A stretch of DNA of 53,611 nt from CAZUWH01 sp964624075 (GTDB lineage: Bacteria; Pseudomonadota; Alphaproteobacteria; Rhodospirillales; Rhodospirillaceae). A program made the position numbers and the translations under genes. Of the stretch, positions 7,832 to 16,924 are shown in pieces (position 1 is the stretch's first letter; every line of letters begins with the position of its first letter). Location: positions 1 to 53,611 of the forward strand of contig CAZUWH010000018.1 of the NCBI GenBank assembly GCA_964624075.1, in the 5' to 3' direction. The notes under the pieces are model-generated. The model saw only the letters and a list, made by a program, of their open reading frames with translations, did not search any database and was not told the origin of the DNA.

Positions 7832-8437
7832 TCACAACCATGGTAGTGCGTGACTCTGCCTTTCTTCGTATGATGCGATCTTGTCCGCCCTGGCCATGGT
7901 CAGCCCGATATCGTCAAGACCCTCCAGCAAACAACGTTTGCGAAATGGATCGACCTCAAACGGAACGATCACGCCCTCCGACGTCTGAATGCCCTGACGT
8001 TCCAGGTCTACCGTCATTACGGCATTCGCGCCACGATCGGCTTCGTCCATCAGCCTGTCCACATGTTCCTGTGGCAGGACGATGGGCAGGATACCGTTCT
8101 TGAAGCAGTTATTGAAAAATATATCGGCATAGCTAGGAGCGACAAGGCACCGAATGCCAAAATCCAGAATTGCCCATGGTGCATGCTCGCGGGACGAGCC
8201 GCAGCCGAAATTGGCTCCCGTTACCAGAATCGATGCCTGACGGTAGGCTGGCCGGTTCAGGACGAATGCCGGCTGCTCCTGCCCGTTCTGATTATACCGC
8301 AGCTCATGAAACAGATTCCGGCCCAGTCCGCTGCGTCGGATGGTTTTCAGGAACTGTTTTGGAATGATCATATCGGTATCGACATTGATCATGGGCAAAG
8401 GGGCTGCCACGCCGGTCAGAACCGTGAATTTCTGCAT
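7832..8437 (-). CDS. leuD: 3-Isopropylmalate dehydratase small subunit
   Basis: This 201-residue subunit pairs with LeuC to isomerise 2-isopropylmalate. Family landmarks are MQKFTVLTGVAAPLPMINVDT, DMIIPKQFLKTI, ILVTGANFGCGSSREHAPWAI and APSYADIFFNNCFKNGILP. The reading frame is open 111 codons further upstream, but the family N-terminus begins exactly at the chosen ATG. A GGAAACAGG ribosome site lies just before it. leuC is 316 bp upstream, a larger gap than usual, holding a repeat copy. Confidence 0.95.
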   Translation of the reverse strand: MQKFTVLTGVAAPLPMINVDTDMIIPKQFLKTIRRSGLGRNLFHELRYNQNGQEQPAFVLNRPAYRQASILVTGANFGCGSSREHAPWAILDFGIRCLVAPSYADIFFNNCFKNGILPIVLPQEHVDRLMDEADRGANAVMTVDLERQGIQTSEGVIVPFEVDPFRKRCLLEGLDDIGLTMARADKIASYEERQSHALPWL

Positions 8438-8753
8438 AGCACCTGTTTCCATCATGCCACTCATCTCTCCCTTGCCGACCGGACACTTCCAGGAACCCTC
8501 CCCCGGGGGAGGGAAAGAGGGATGTTTCGGGAAGTCCCCAACTGTCCACCACCTCTGGACAAGTGAAGCACCCTTACCCCTGATCTTCCGGGCATATTTG
8601 GAACGGGGATAGCCCTCTTTCCCTTCACGAAAGTATTCCCTTGCGGGCAGAACGCCCTTCCGGCCGATTAAGGCAAAGGCATTTGCGAGCCCCATACCGC
8701 ATGCCATGCTGCCATGGTGTATAGCACCCTCAAATATGAATGGAAACGCCCAA
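8438..8753. other. leuC-leuD spacer with a repeat copy
   Basis: The spacer contains a copy of the GC-rich palindrome (8488-8525, CCCTCCCCCGGGGGAGGG) about 50 bp upstream of leuD. The minus strand stays open in the leuD frame across the whole spacer. The translated leader is not like LeuD, and I see no ribosome site with a convincing start, so no gene is called. Confidence 0.55.
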
Positions 8754-10160
8754 TCAAAGGGCACGGACATCCGTCAAATATCCTGTAACGGCAGCAGCTG
8801 CCGCCATGGCTGGACCCATCAGATGCGTGCGTCCTCCGCGGCCCTGCCGCCCTTCAAAGTTGCGATTCGACGTCGAAGCGCAACGTTGACCAGGTTCCAG
8901 CCGGTCGGCATTCATGGCCAGACACATCGAGCACCCTGGCGCGCGCCACTCGAACCCGGCGGCAACGAAGATCTTGTCAAGCTCTTCGGCTTCGGCCTGT
9001 GCCTTGACAACCCCTGAACCCGGGACCACTATGGCGCTCACCCAGGGGGCCACCATGCGGCCCTTGACGACCACCGCAGCGGCACGCAAGTCTTCGATGC
9101 GACCATTGGTGCAGCTGCCAATGAAGACCCGGTCGATCCTGATTTCTGTCATGGGCATGCCGGGGGTGATGCCCATGTAGGCTACGGCTCGCGTCATGGC
9201 GCGGCGCTTGCTGTCATCGCCCCTCCAGGTCGCCGGATCAGGGACCCGGCCGGTGATCGGCACCACGTCCTCGGGACTGGTTCCCCAGGTCACCTGCGGT
9301 GCGATGTCAGCCGCATGCACGGTCACCTCCGTATCGAAACGGGCCTCCGCATCAGTCCGCAACGTTCGCCACCAGGCGACCGCCTGCTCCCAGGCGGCGT
9401 CTTTGGGAGCCAGGGGCCGGCCGGCCAGATAGGTAAAGGTGGTATCGTCGGGCGCGATCAGGCCGGCCCGGGCACCAGCTTCGATGGTCATGTTGCAGAC
9501 CGTCATCCGCTCTTCCATCGACATGGCCCGGATCGCCGCGCCGGCATACTCGATGATATGGCCGGTCCCCCCCGCAGTGCCCAGGCGGCCGATGAGGGCC
9601 AGCACGATGTCCTTGGCGCTGACGCCGCGCCCTGGCGTGCCCTCCACGGTCACCCGCATGTTCCGGGCCGGCCTTTGCAGCAGAGTCTGGGTGGCAAGCA
9701 CGTGCTCGACCTCTGACGTGCCGATTCCGAAAGCCAATGCGCCGAACGCACCATGGGTCGAGGTATGGGAATCGCCACAGACGATAGTGGTTCCGGGCAG
9801 CGTGAAGCCCTGTTCGGATCCGATGATGTGTACCACACCTTGACGCACGTCATCCATGGACAGATACGCGACGCCAAAATCGCGGCAGTTGGTTTCCAGG
9901 GTTTCCACCTGAAGGCGGGATTCGGGATCAATGATCCCCTTGGACCGGTCCGTGGTGGGTACGTTGTGATCGGCAACGGCCAAGGTCCGGGCCGGCCAGC
10001 GAACCAGGCGACCGGCCAGGCGCAAGCCCTCGAACGCCTGGGGACTGGTCACCTCATGGACCAGGTGGCGATCGATATAGATCAGACAGGTCCCATCTTC
10101 CTGCACATCCACCAGATGCTCGGACCAGATCTTGTCGAACAGAGTCATCGGATGAACCAT
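8754..10160 (-). CDS. leuC: 3-Isopropylmalate dehydratase large subunit
   Basis: The 468-residue aconitase-family subunit carries the [4Fe-4S] cluster for isopropylmalate isomerisation. It shows TLFDKIWSEHLV at the N-terminus, HEVTSPQAFEGL, VADHNVPT, VCGDSHTSTHGAFGALAFGIG, the GSCTNGR cluster cysteine and APGCSMCLAMN (two further cluster cysteines). The start at 10160 has GAGAGG upstream; the internal ATG at 10148 lacks one. It lies 135 bp after rplS on the same strand and is likely read with the ribosomal/trmD run or from its own promoter in that gap. Confidence 0.96.
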   Translation of the reverse strand: MVHPMTLFDKIWSEHLVDVQEDGTCLIYIDRHLVHEVTSPQAFEGLRLAGRLVRWPARTLAVADHNVPTTDRSKGIIDPESRLQVETLETNCRDFGVAYLSMDDVRQGVVHIIGSEQGFTLPGTTIVCGDSHTSTHGAFGALAFGIGTSEVEHVLATQTLLQRPARNMRVTVEGTPGRGVSAKDIVLALIGRLGTAGGTGHIIEYAGAAIRAMSMEERMTVCNMTIEAGARAGLIAPDDTTFTYLAGRPLAPKDAAWEQAVAWWRTLRTDAEARFDTEVTVHAADIAPQVTWGTSPEDVVPITGRVPDPATWRGDDSKRRAMTRAVAYMGITPGMPMTEIRIDRVFIGSCTNGRIEDLRAAAVVVKGRMVAPWVSAIVVPGSGVVKAQAEAEELDKIFVAAGFEWRAPGCSMCLAMNADRLEPGQRCASTSNRNFEGRQGRGGRTHLMGPAMAAAAAVTGYLTDVRAL

Positions 10161-10295
10161 GGCGCCTCTCGAACCGCATATCAACATGCACACATCCTCA
10201 CGAAACGATCACGCATCCCTGATGCAGGCAAGAAAAGGTCGAACGACATGGACAGACCACGGCGATCATGGCAGACCGTGGCTGGGAGTCCGAAG

Positions 10296-10676
10296 TCACC
10301 CCCGATCGCGTGCGGTTGCTGCCGTATCCTCAGCGATGCGCGCGGCACGACCGCGACGGCTGCGCAGATAATAGAGTTTGGCGCGCCGCACCTTGCCGCG
10401 CCGGACCACCTCGATTTTCGCGATGGAGGGGGCATAAAGCGGGAAAATACGCTCCACGCCCTCGCCAAAGGAGATCTTGCGCACCGTGAAGCTGGAGTTC
10501 AGGACGGCATTCCGGCGCGCGATGCACACCCCCTCATAGGCCTGAAGGCGCTCCCGATTACCCTCAACCACTTTTACATGGACCCGTACCGTGTCGCCCG
10601 GTGAGAAATCGGGAATGGATCGTGTCGCGGTCAGCGCAGCGATTTGTTCCCGTTCAAGCTGCTCGATGATGTTCAT
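10296..10676 (-). CDS. rplS: 50S ribosomal protein L19
   Basis: The 126-residue protein starts MNIIEQLEREQIA and contains IPDFSPGDTVRVHVKV, RLQAYEGVCIARRN, SFTVRKISFGEGVERIFPLYAP and KVRRAKLYYLRSRRGRAARI, the full L19 pattern. L19 sits at the 30S-50S interface. Its C-terminal tail is slightly longer than in E. coli, as is normal in alphaproteobacteria. It begins 2 bp after trmD, so the two are coupled. Confidence 0.97.
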   Translation of the reverse strand: MNIIEQLEREQIAALTATRSIPDFSPGDTVRVHVKVVEGNRERLQAYEGVCIARRNAVLNSSFTVRKISFGEGVERIFPLYAPSIAKIEVVRRGKVRRAKLYYLRSRRGRAARIAEDTAATARDRG

Positions 10677-10678
10677 GG

Positions 10679-11413
10679 TCAAACCTTCCCTGCCTGTTTG
10701 ACATTCGCCTGTTTGAAGTTCCTTGCGGCCATGTGACGGGTCCACAGATCCGGCCTTCGCTCCCGGGTGGCCGCTTCAGCCTGGGCCTGTCGCCAGGCCG
10801 CAACATGCTGATGATGCCCAGAGACCAGAACGTCCGGCACCCTCTGTCCTGCCCATGTCTTGGGACGGGTATAGTGTGGATATTCCAGCAATCCACGTTC
10901 GAAACTTTCTTCCCGCAATGATTCCTGGCATCCTACCACGCCCGGCAACAGACGCACGATGGCATCGATCAGGACAATAGCCGCTGGCTCGCCGCCAGAC
11001 AGGACATAGTCCCCGATGCTGAGCTCCTCGGCGCCGTGGACATCAAGCACCCGTTGGTCCACGCCTTCAAACCGGCCGCACAGGATGACGAGTCCTGCTG
11101 CCGTTGCTAGCATCCGTACCTTGTCTTGCGTCAGCACGCGTCCGCGCGGTGTCAGATAGATAAACGGACTCCCTGGCGTCCGGCTGGCCTGGAGGGCTGC
11201 ATCGATGACATCTGCCCGTATGACCATCCCCGGGCCTCCACCAAACGGCGCATCATCCACGGTACGGTGGTTATCGCGTGCAAAGGCGCGAATGTCTACT
11301 GCTTCCAGGCACCACATGCCCTCTTCCCGGGCCTTCCCTGCCAACGAGCCGCCAAGCGGTCCGGGGAACATGCCGGGGAAAAGAGTCAGGACACAGACCC
11401 GGAAGGGCATCAT
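10679..11413 (-). CDS. trmD: tRNA (guanine-37-N1)-methyltransferase
   Basis: This 244-residue SPOUT methyltransferase methylates G37 of tRNAs to prevent frameshifting. The knot motifs LTLFPGMFPG, DDAPFGGGPGMVI, YLTPRGRVLTQ, LVILCGRFEGVDQRV, EELSIGDYVLSGGEPAA and VLVSGHHQHVAAWR are all present. The start at 11413 has GGGGAAGGGG about 9 bp upstream; the next codon is also ATG. It lies 4 bp after rimM and 2 bp before rplS. Confidence 0.96.
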   Translation of the reverse strand: MMPFRVCVLTLFPGMFPGPLGGSLAGKAREEGMWCLEAVDIRAFARDNHRTVDDAPFGGGPGMVIRADVIDAALQASRTPGSPFIYLTPRGRVLTQDKVRMLATAAGLVILCGRFEGVDQRVLDVHGAEELSIGDYVLSGGEPAAIVLIDAIVRLLPGVVGCQESLREESFERGLLEYPHYTRPKTWAGQRVPDVLVSGHHQHVAAWRQAQAEAATRERRPDLWTRHMAARNFKQANVKQAGKV

Positions 11414-11417
11414 GCGC

Positions 11418-11978
11418 TTACGCCCCTTCCCCAATCCGGCTTTCGGCTTCTGTCCTGCTCCCAGCGGCTGCTCTGACGGCACCGAACCCATCCGTTGCCA
11501 CGACCACCCGTCCGCCGGTGATATCTACCTCCGGTACCATGGCACGCGTAAAAGACACCATGACGGTTCGCCGTTCTCCGACAGCCACTTCCAGCATGCT
11601 CCCGGCACCGAAGTCATGCACAGCAACCACTTCGCCCGCTGGCGTTCCGTCGGCGCGGACCACCGCCAGACCAATCAGATCGGCCCAATGGAAAGTATCT
11701 TCTTCCAGTTCGGGCAAGGCCGACCGTGGCACAAACAAACGCCTACCCCGCAGGGCCTCGGCCTGGGAGCGACCGACGATACCCGTCAAGTCCGCCAGTA
11801 CCACGTTCTCTTTTCTAACACCAGCCACCCGTGCCGTAAAGCGATGGCGGCCGGTGTCGTCATGCAGCGGACCATAGGCTCCCACATCAGTCGGATTGGC
11901 GGTGAAGCTTCGGATCCGTACCCGTCCTTGCACGCCGTGCGCCCCCACCACGATGCCGACACACACCCACCCCGTCAC
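11418..11978 (-). CDS. rimM: 16S rRNA processing protein RimM
   Basis: The 186-residue ribosome-maturation factor helps assemble the 30S head around S19. It has the N-terminal VCVGIVVGAHGVQGRVRIRSF beta-barrel motif, GRSQAEALRGRRLFVPRSALP, TFHWADLIGLAV and the PRC-barrel part ending in MVSFTRAMVPEVDITGGRVVV. Its place between rpsP and trmD is the classical order. Confidence 0.95.
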   Translation of the reverse strand: MTGWVCVGIVVGAHGVQGRVRIRSFTANPTDVGAYGPLHDDTGRHRFTARVAGVRKENVVLADLTGIVGRSQAEALRGRRLFVPRSALPELEEDTFHWADLIGLAVVRADGTPAGEVVAVHDFGAGSMLEVAVGERRTVMVSFTRAMVPEVDITGGRVVVATDGFGAVRAAAGSRTEAESRIGEGA

Positions 11979-12051
11979 CGTCTGCCCTCACTGACCGGTT
12001 GCCGCATTTGCCTTCTGCGGATTCGCACGCCCGCTCCCGCCGTGAATCCGT

Positions 12052-12390
12052 TCAGCCGTTTTTGGCTTGTGCTTTCAGGCGTTCCTGCGCCTTCGCTTTC
12101 GGCTGGTTCTGCCGGGTCTGACTGGGAATGGAGGGGGGTGAGATCAGACCGGCCCTGCCCAGAAACCGCGCCACCCGATCGGTCGGCCTGGCGCCGACGC
12201 CAAGCCAGTATTTGATGCGCTCCTCCTTCAGCACGACGCATTCGGCATGGTCCTGTGGCAGCATAGGGTTGTAGGAACCCAGACGCTCGATGAAACGACC
12301 ATCCCGCGGAGCACGCGAGTCGGCAAGGATGATGCGGTAGAAGGGGCGCTTCTTGGCGCCGGCGCGAGAAAGACGAATATTGAGCGACAT
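12052..12390 (-). CDS. rpsP: 30S ribosomal protein S16
   Basis: The 112-residue S16 begins MSLNIRLSRAGAKKRPFYRI and continues with LADSRAPRDGRFIERLGSYNPM and RIKYWLGVGARPTDRVARFLGRAGL. A basic, Gln/Lys/Ala-rich tail follows, as in other alphaproteobacteria. The frame is open further upstream but the family start is unambiguous. It is the second gene of the ffh run. Confidence 0.97.
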   Translation of the reverse strand: MSLNIRLSRAGAKKRPFYRIILADSRAPRDGRFIERLGSYNPMLPQDHAECVVLKEERIKYWLGVGARPTDRVARFLGRAGLISPPSIPSQTRQNQPKAKAQERLKAQAKNG

Positions 12391-12474
12391 GGACGCCGTT
12401 ACTCCGTTATGCCATGGATCGTGCTGACACAGGATGGGAGGGGGATAAAGACTCTCTTTCCACAAGCCGCAGGC

Positions 12475-13893
12475 TCATCGTCGGCGCCGCCCCGGGAAAC
12501 GTGGCGGTCCTCCCGGAAAGCGCCCGCCCAACCCGTCCCCCGGCGGCAACGAAAGGCCGCCACCGAACAGACTGCCCAGCAATCCCTTTCGGTTCATTTT
12601 CTGCATTTCCTTCATCATTTGCGCCATCTGCTGGTGCTGCTTGAGAAGCCGGTTGACCGCCTGCACCGTCAGACCGCACCCGACGGCAATGCGCTTCTTG
12701 CGCGAAGCCTTGATGATTTCGGGCTGGCGCCGTTCCATCGACGTCATGGACAAGATGATAGCCTCCTGATGAATCAGGAGTTTGTCATCGATTCCAGCCG
12801 CATCGATCTGTTTCTTGAGCTTGTCGATCCCCGGCAGAAGACGAAGCAGACCCTTCAGATCACCCATTCGGCGCACCTGGCGCAACTGTAGAAGGAGGTC
12901 GTTCAGATCGAACCGCCCTTCCAGCATTTTCATGGCCATCTGTTCGGCCTCTTCCTGCTGGATGGTGGCCGCTGCCTTCTCAACCAGGGACACTACATCG
13001 CCCATGCCGAGAATGCGCCCTGCCAAACGGTTGGGATGGAAGTCTTCCAGTTCCTCCAGCTTCTCGCCCGTGCCAAGCAGCTTGATCGGCTGTCCGGTCA
13101 CGGCCCGCATGGATAAGGCGGCCCCTCCGCGGGCATCGCCATCGACCCGGGTCAGGACAATGCCCGTCAGACGTATCTGTTCGTTGAAGGCGCGGGCAAG
13201 ATTGACGGCGTCCTGGCCGGTCATGGCATCAGCGACCAGCAGGATCTCGACCGGGCTGACTGCATCGCGCACCTCCGCGACTTCGCTCATCAACGCCTGA
13301 TCGATGTGCAGCCGGCCCGCGGTATCGAGAATAACCACGTCAAAGCCGCTCCTGTGTCCCTCATCCATGGCCCGTCTGGCAATTTCCACCGGCGTCTGGC
13401 CCGGAATGACCGGCAAGGTGGCAAGATCGGTCTGCCGGCCCAGAATGGCCAGTTGTTCTTGGGCTGCTGGCCGGTAAATGTCCAAGGAAGCCATCAAGAT
13501 CTTGCGTCGTTCGCGCGTTTTTAGGCGCAAGCCGATTTTCGCCGAGGTGGTCGTTTTGCCCGAGCCCTGGAGCCCCACCATCAGGATCGCGACGGGCGAC
13601 GGCGCATTCAGCGCCAGCCCCCTGTTTTCCATTCCCAGCATCTCAACCAGGGCATCACGAACGATTTTCACTACCATCTGGCCGGGGGTGACAGAGCGGA
13701 ATACCTCCTGGCCGACCGCTTTCGCCTTGACCTGGCTGATGAAATCCTTCACCACCGGCAAGGCCACATCGGCCTCCAGAAGAGCGATGCGCACCTCTCG
13801 CATAGCCTCGTCCACATCGGCCGCGGACAAGGCCCCGCGTCGTCTCAGGCGATCGAAAACCTGCCCCAGTCGGTTGCTCAAGCCTTCAAACAT
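12475..13893 (-). CDS. ffh: Signal recognition particle GTPase Ffh
   Basis: The 472-residue protein binds 4.5S RNA and signal peptides and delivers ribosomes to FtsY at the inner membrane. It contains the N-domain start MFEGLSNRLGQVFDRL, P-loop GLQGSGKTTTSAKIG, the DIYRPAAQEQL segment, DTAGR (G3), TRVDGDARGGAAL (G4), GTGEKLEELEDFHP and a Met-rich M domain. A Gly/Pro/Arg tail ends it. The chosen ATG gives the exact family N-terminus; 14 extra in-frame codons upstream are ignored. It heads the rpsP-rimM-trmD-rplS operon. Confidence 0.97.
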   Translation of the reverse strand: MFEGLSNRLGQVFDRLRRRGALSAADVDEAMREVRIALLEADVALPVVKDFISQVKAKAVGQEVFRSVTPGQMVVKIVRDALVEMLGMENRGLALNAPSPVAILMVGLQGSGKTTTSAKIGLRLKTRERRKILMASLDIYRPAAQEQLAILGRQTDLATLPVIPGQTPVEIARRAMDEGHRSGFDVVILDTAGRLHIDQALMSEVAEVRDAVSPVEILLVADAMTGQDAVNLARAFNEQIRLTGIVLTRVDGDARGGAALSMRAVTGQPIKLLGTGEKLEELEDFHPNRLAGRILGMGDVVSLVEKAAATIQQEEAEQMAMKMLEGRFDLNDLLLQLRQVRRMGDLKGLLRLLPGIDKLKKQIDAAGIDDKLLIHQEAIILSMTSMERRQPEIIKASRKKRIAVGCGLTVQAVNRLLKQHQQMAQMMKEMQKMNRKGLLGSLFGGGLSLPPGDGLGGRFPGGPPRFPGRRRR

Positions 13894-14049
13894 GCACGAT
13901 GTGCCTTTTAAACCTGCCCGGACAATAAAAAACACCCCAGTACACGAACCCTCGTGGACTGACGGTTTCCCTTCTCCTTTTCCAGACTGTGAACCACGGC
14001 GCGCGCGTCTGTCAAGGGCCTACCGCGGGCACCGGCGGTTCTCGTTATG

Positions 14050-14095
14050 GTACCAACCCCCTCTCCCCTGGCAGGGAGGTCTCTTCTGCAAATCA
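14050..14095. repeat. GC-rich palindromic interspersed repeat copy
   Basis: CCAACCCCCTCTCCCC, a short spacer, then GGCAGGGAGG form a copy of the family between ffh and the dead DUF1223 gene. Confidence 0.55.
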
Positions 14096-14152
14096 GTGTC
14101 ACGCCTATGTAGGCATGACGATTTTTCGAGGTACCCTACTCCTACCGGACTC

Positions 14153-14878
14153 CTACCGGTTCTGGTTCTGTGAATGGAGAACCGCCAGACCATGGATGGC
14201 GCCTATGGGCTTTGCCTGGAGGAAAACGCTGACACCCTGGTGCGCAACGACCGGCATGACGGTAGGGGAAACGGTGTAGACAACAGCCTGACCGGTCCAC
14301 GGTCCTACGGGCTCAAGACGACGAACAATATTGTGGTTGAGGAGGGTTTGCCCCTTGTTTTCCCTTCTCTTGATCAAGGTCTGTTGATGTTGGTCGTATA
14401 CGACCAGCCAGATCATGCCCTACCTGACACCGGAACCCGCTCTGATCACACCACTGCCGTTGCCATGCCGGGTGATAGCAAGAAACACGCTGACCTGCTT
14501 CCGGGCCCGGTCGATCGCCTGCCACGTCTCTTCCGGACTGGTACCCGGCAGGTCGATCATGCCATGAATGGCAAACTAGGGCGTGTAGAGATAGGTCAGA
14601 CAAAAATGTTCTCGGTAGGCCTGCTGCCGTTGTAAATTGACAGGCAGGGCAAAGGGATCGCGCCAGCCGATATGATCCCAGTATCAAACGTGTAGTGACA
14701 ACGATAGAACATCTTTACGTTGTTCAAGTTCGCCGAGAAAGGCATCCGCGGGCAAGCAGGAAGAGCACCCCTGAGAGGTGAGCAGCTCGACGACAACCGG
14801 AGAAAGTTCTTCCGCGACCGCGAACGGCAACCGCAGACCCAGAAGCAACCCGGTCATCCAGAGACGGCAAGATTTCAT
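14153..14878 (-). pseudogene. DUF1223 secreted thioredoxin-like protein killed by three in-frame stops
   Basis: A signal peptide (MKSCRLWMTGLLLGLRLPFAVA) is followed by VVVELLTSQGCSSCLPADAFLGEL, the hallmark of DUF1223 proteins. The same frame continues for 242 codons through YWDHIGWRDPFALPVNLQRQ, IHGMIDLPGTSPEETWQAID and the C-terminal VVRRLEPV region, so no frameshift is needed. It contains a TGA after SLSLHV, a TAG after YLYTP and a TAG after GSGVR. The TAG after YLYTP falls where the family has Gln, so one C-to-T change would explain it. The intact protein would be periplasmic; its role is unknown in the family. Confidence 0.85.
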
Positions 14879-15040
14879 GAGAACGACGATGCGTGAAGAC
14901 AACCGGAACCGCGAGTCAGATTGTCGTGACTGCCTGAAAAGCAGCAAACCTACCAGGGTCGTATGGAACGCGTGCCATCAGGCTGATATACGGAAAGCAC
15001 GCGCCCGGACCAAGACGAGACAGCCAGAGCCTCCGGCTTG

Positions 15041-15061
15041 ACGCGGGCAAAAAGCCCGCGT
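15041..15061 (-). terminator. Hairpin downstream of the hydroxyacyl-CoA dehydrogenase gene
   Basis: ACGCGGGC and GCCCGCGT form an 8-bp GC-rich stem around a five-A loop (five T on the minus strand). It lies 26 bp after the stop of the dehydrogenase gene. The T-run is in the loop and not after the stem, so termination is possible but not typical. Confidence 0.4.
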
Positions 15062-15086
15062 GTCCGAGAGCTGTCTGCAAGCTGGA

Positions 15087-15983
15087 TCATGCCACCGGAT
15101 GTTTGAGCTGTGAATTCGGGATGGCCGGCTTCTTAGTATAATCGTAAAACCCCTTGCCGGTTTTGCGGCCAAGATAGCCAAGCTGGACCAGACGGATCAG
15201 GGTATGTGGCGCTGAGCAGTATTGCTGGCGAACGTCCTGATAAATATTACTGGACATAGCCAATACGACGTCGAGACCGATATAGTCAGCCAAGCTGAAC
15301 GGTCCCATCGGCATGCTGGCGCCCGTCATCATGGCATGATCAATGGCATCGATGGTGCCGGTTCCATGTTCCAGAAGGCGAACCGCTTCAAGCATGTAAG
15401 GCGTCAGCAGCCGGTTAACGATGAAACCGGTGGTATCTTGCACCAGCACGGGGTCCTTGCCAAGCTTGCGGCTGAATTCCATCAAGGTGGTCACGGTCTT
15501 AGCCGAAGTCTCGAAGGCATGAATGATCTCGATCAGCCGCATGACAGGAGCTGGATTGAAGAAGTGCAAGCCAGCCACCCGGCCACGCTCGTTGCACACG
15601 GCCATCATTTCCGTGACCGAAAGCGTCGAGGTGTTGGTGGTCAGAATGCATTCTTTTGAAACGGTCCGCTCAAGCCGCCGGAAAAGCTCCTTTTTGGTCG
15701 TGATGTCCTCGATCACGGATTCAATGACCAGATCACACTCTGCGACATCCTGTTCACTGGAACTGAACAACACACGTGCGATGGCAGCATTCTTGGTTGC
15801 TTCGTCCATTTTACCGCGTTCGACAAGCCTGGTCAGGCTGTTGCCAAGAGCCTGCATAGCCTTCTCTGTCGAACCGGGGGTTGCCTTTATAGCTATGACA
15901 TCGAGTCCCGCCACGGCGACAACCTGAGCTATCCCGAGTCCCATAGTCCCAGTTCCGATAATGCCAACCTTCTTGATGTCCAT
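15087..15983 (-). CDS. 3-Hydroxybutyryl-CoA dehydrogenase
   Basis: The 298-residue enzyme has the Rossmann motif VGIIGTGTMGLGIAQVVAVAG, NTSTLSVTEM, GLHFFNPAPVMRLIEII (catalytic His), PVLVQDTTGFIVNRLL and GPFSLADYIGLDVV, all of the short 3-hydroxyacyl-CoA dehydrogenase family. It interconverts acetoacetyl-CoA and 3-hydroxybutyryl-CoA in the cytoplasm. With phaC 2 kb away it may feed or drain polyhydroxybutyrate, though it also serves fatty-acid breakdown. It stands alone, divergent from the IalB-like gene, across a 296-bp gap with an unusual AT-rich palindrome. The family position usually holding an NAD-selective acidic residue reads AIKATPGSTEKA. Confidence 0.93.
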   Translation of the reverse strand: MDIKKVGIIGTGTMGLGIAQVVAVAGLDVIAIKATPGSTEKAMQALGNSLTRLVERGKMDEATKNAAIARVLFSSSEQDVAECDLVIESVIEDITTKKELFRRLERTVSKECILTTNTSTLSVTEMMAVCNERGRVAGLHFFNPAPVMRLIEIIHAFETSAKTVTTLMEFSRKLGKDPVLVQDTTGFIVNRLLTPYMLEAVRLLEHGTGTIDAIDHAMMTGASMPMGPFSLADYIGLDVVLAMSSNIYQDVRQQYCSAPHTLIRLVQLGYLGRKTGKGFYDYTKKPAIPNSQLKHPVA

Positions 15984-16150
15984 CGCTTACGTCCTTCACC
16001 TGCATGTGATGTTACACTTTAAAAGTGTTGTGATGCTGAATTTGTGCGCGCAACTGAATCGTTGTGTGCGTTGCATCCCCCTTTGCCGCAGTTTTTCTGT
16101 CGCGGCACCGATCGTTTTACGAAATTTTAAGGACATGAGCCAACCCCGAT

Positions 16151-16179
16151 TTTGCTGCAATGCAAAATTTTTTTTGCAT
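16151..16179. promoter_or_regulatory. AT-rich palindrome with TTTGCTGCAATGCA motif in a divergent intergenic region
   Basis: TTTGCTGCAA is followed by a perfect 8-bp inverted repeat, ATGCAAAA / TTTTGCAT, around four T. It lies between the divergent hydroxybutyryl-CoA dehydrogenase and IalB-like genes, 101 bp from the latter. TGC/GCA-type palindromes are known targets of the PHA regulator PhaR in some alphaproteobacteria. A related TTTGCTGCGAA occurs near 20125, upstream of phaC. A regulatory site is inference. Confidence 0.4.
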
Positions 16180-16279
16180 GGGCTCTCTCCATAGCACCGG
16201 CTTGCAAGGCCGGTAACTATTTGTTTACGTTTTCCTGGGAACGTGAAGCGGGTACTGGCAGAAAAGGGATTGCAAGCCG

Positions 16280-16828
16280 ATGAAACGGACAGGGCAAATA
16301 GTGTTCGCGTGCCTGTCCCTGGCCATCATTACCATGCCGGAAGCAGCCAGGGCGCAGGCTGTTACAGAAATCGGGACCAATGGCGTCTGGAGTGCCTATG
16401 CCTTCACGGAAGGCAACCACAAGGTCTGTTACATTATCGCCCAACCCAGCCATTCGGAAGGCAACTACACACATCGGGGCGATATTTACGCCCTCGTCAC
16501 CCATCGCCCCAGCCAGGGAGACCATGATGTCGTCAGCATCATGGCGGGCTACCCTTACAAATCGAGCGCACAGGTTCAACTGGTCATCGGAGCGCGTGCG
16601 TTCACCCTGATCGGTCATGACGAGACAGCTTGGGCCCAGGGCGCCGATGAGAGGGATCTTATTGCTGCCATGAAAGCCGGCCGGGGGGAAATGGTTGTCA
16701 CCGGCTCTTCCCAGCGGGGGACCAGAACGGTAGATACCTTTGGACTCGCAGGTTTTACCGCCTCTTATGCCCTGATCGAGAAAGCGTGCCCCAGGAGGGG
16801 GAGCGCGACGAGTCGACAGACCCGCTAA
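16280..16828 (+). CDS. IalB-like (invasion-associated locus B) secreted protein
   Basis: A signal peptide (residues 1-25, ending AARA) is followed by GTNGVWSAYAFTEGNHKVCYIIAQP, RRGDIYALVTHRP-like and VSIMAGYPYKSSAQV segments, TLIGHDETAWA and a C-terminal GTRTVDTFGLAGFTASYALIEKAC. This is the IalB family of periplasmic alphaproteobacterial proteins. They are named from Bartonella but widespread in free-living species, so it does not prove a pathogen. The last dozen residues (PRRGSATSRQTR) look added and may come from neighbouring repeat-like DNA. Its start has a plausible GGATTG-type leader only. Confidence 0.86.
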   Translation: MKRTGQIVFACLSLAIITMPEAARAQAVTEIGTNGVWSAYAFTEGNHKVCYIIAQPSHSEGNYTHRGDIYALVTHRPSQGDHDVVSIMAGYPYKSSAQVQLVIGARAFTLIGHDETAWAQGADERDLIAAMKAGRGEMVVTGSSQRGTRTVDTFGLAGFTASYALIEKACPRRGSATSRQTR

Positions 16829-16924
16829 CGCAAGGCAAGGGTACCGCATCCCGGCAACCGGCACGCCATCGTCGTGGCGCGGCAGGGGTGACTTCTCCAG
16901 GGCAACGCAGGAAGGCTGTCCCCG

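Noticed and set aside
9753..10604. 283-codon plus-strand frame over leuC and rplS
   Set aside because: It crosses two certain minus-strand genes and lacks any family pattern.
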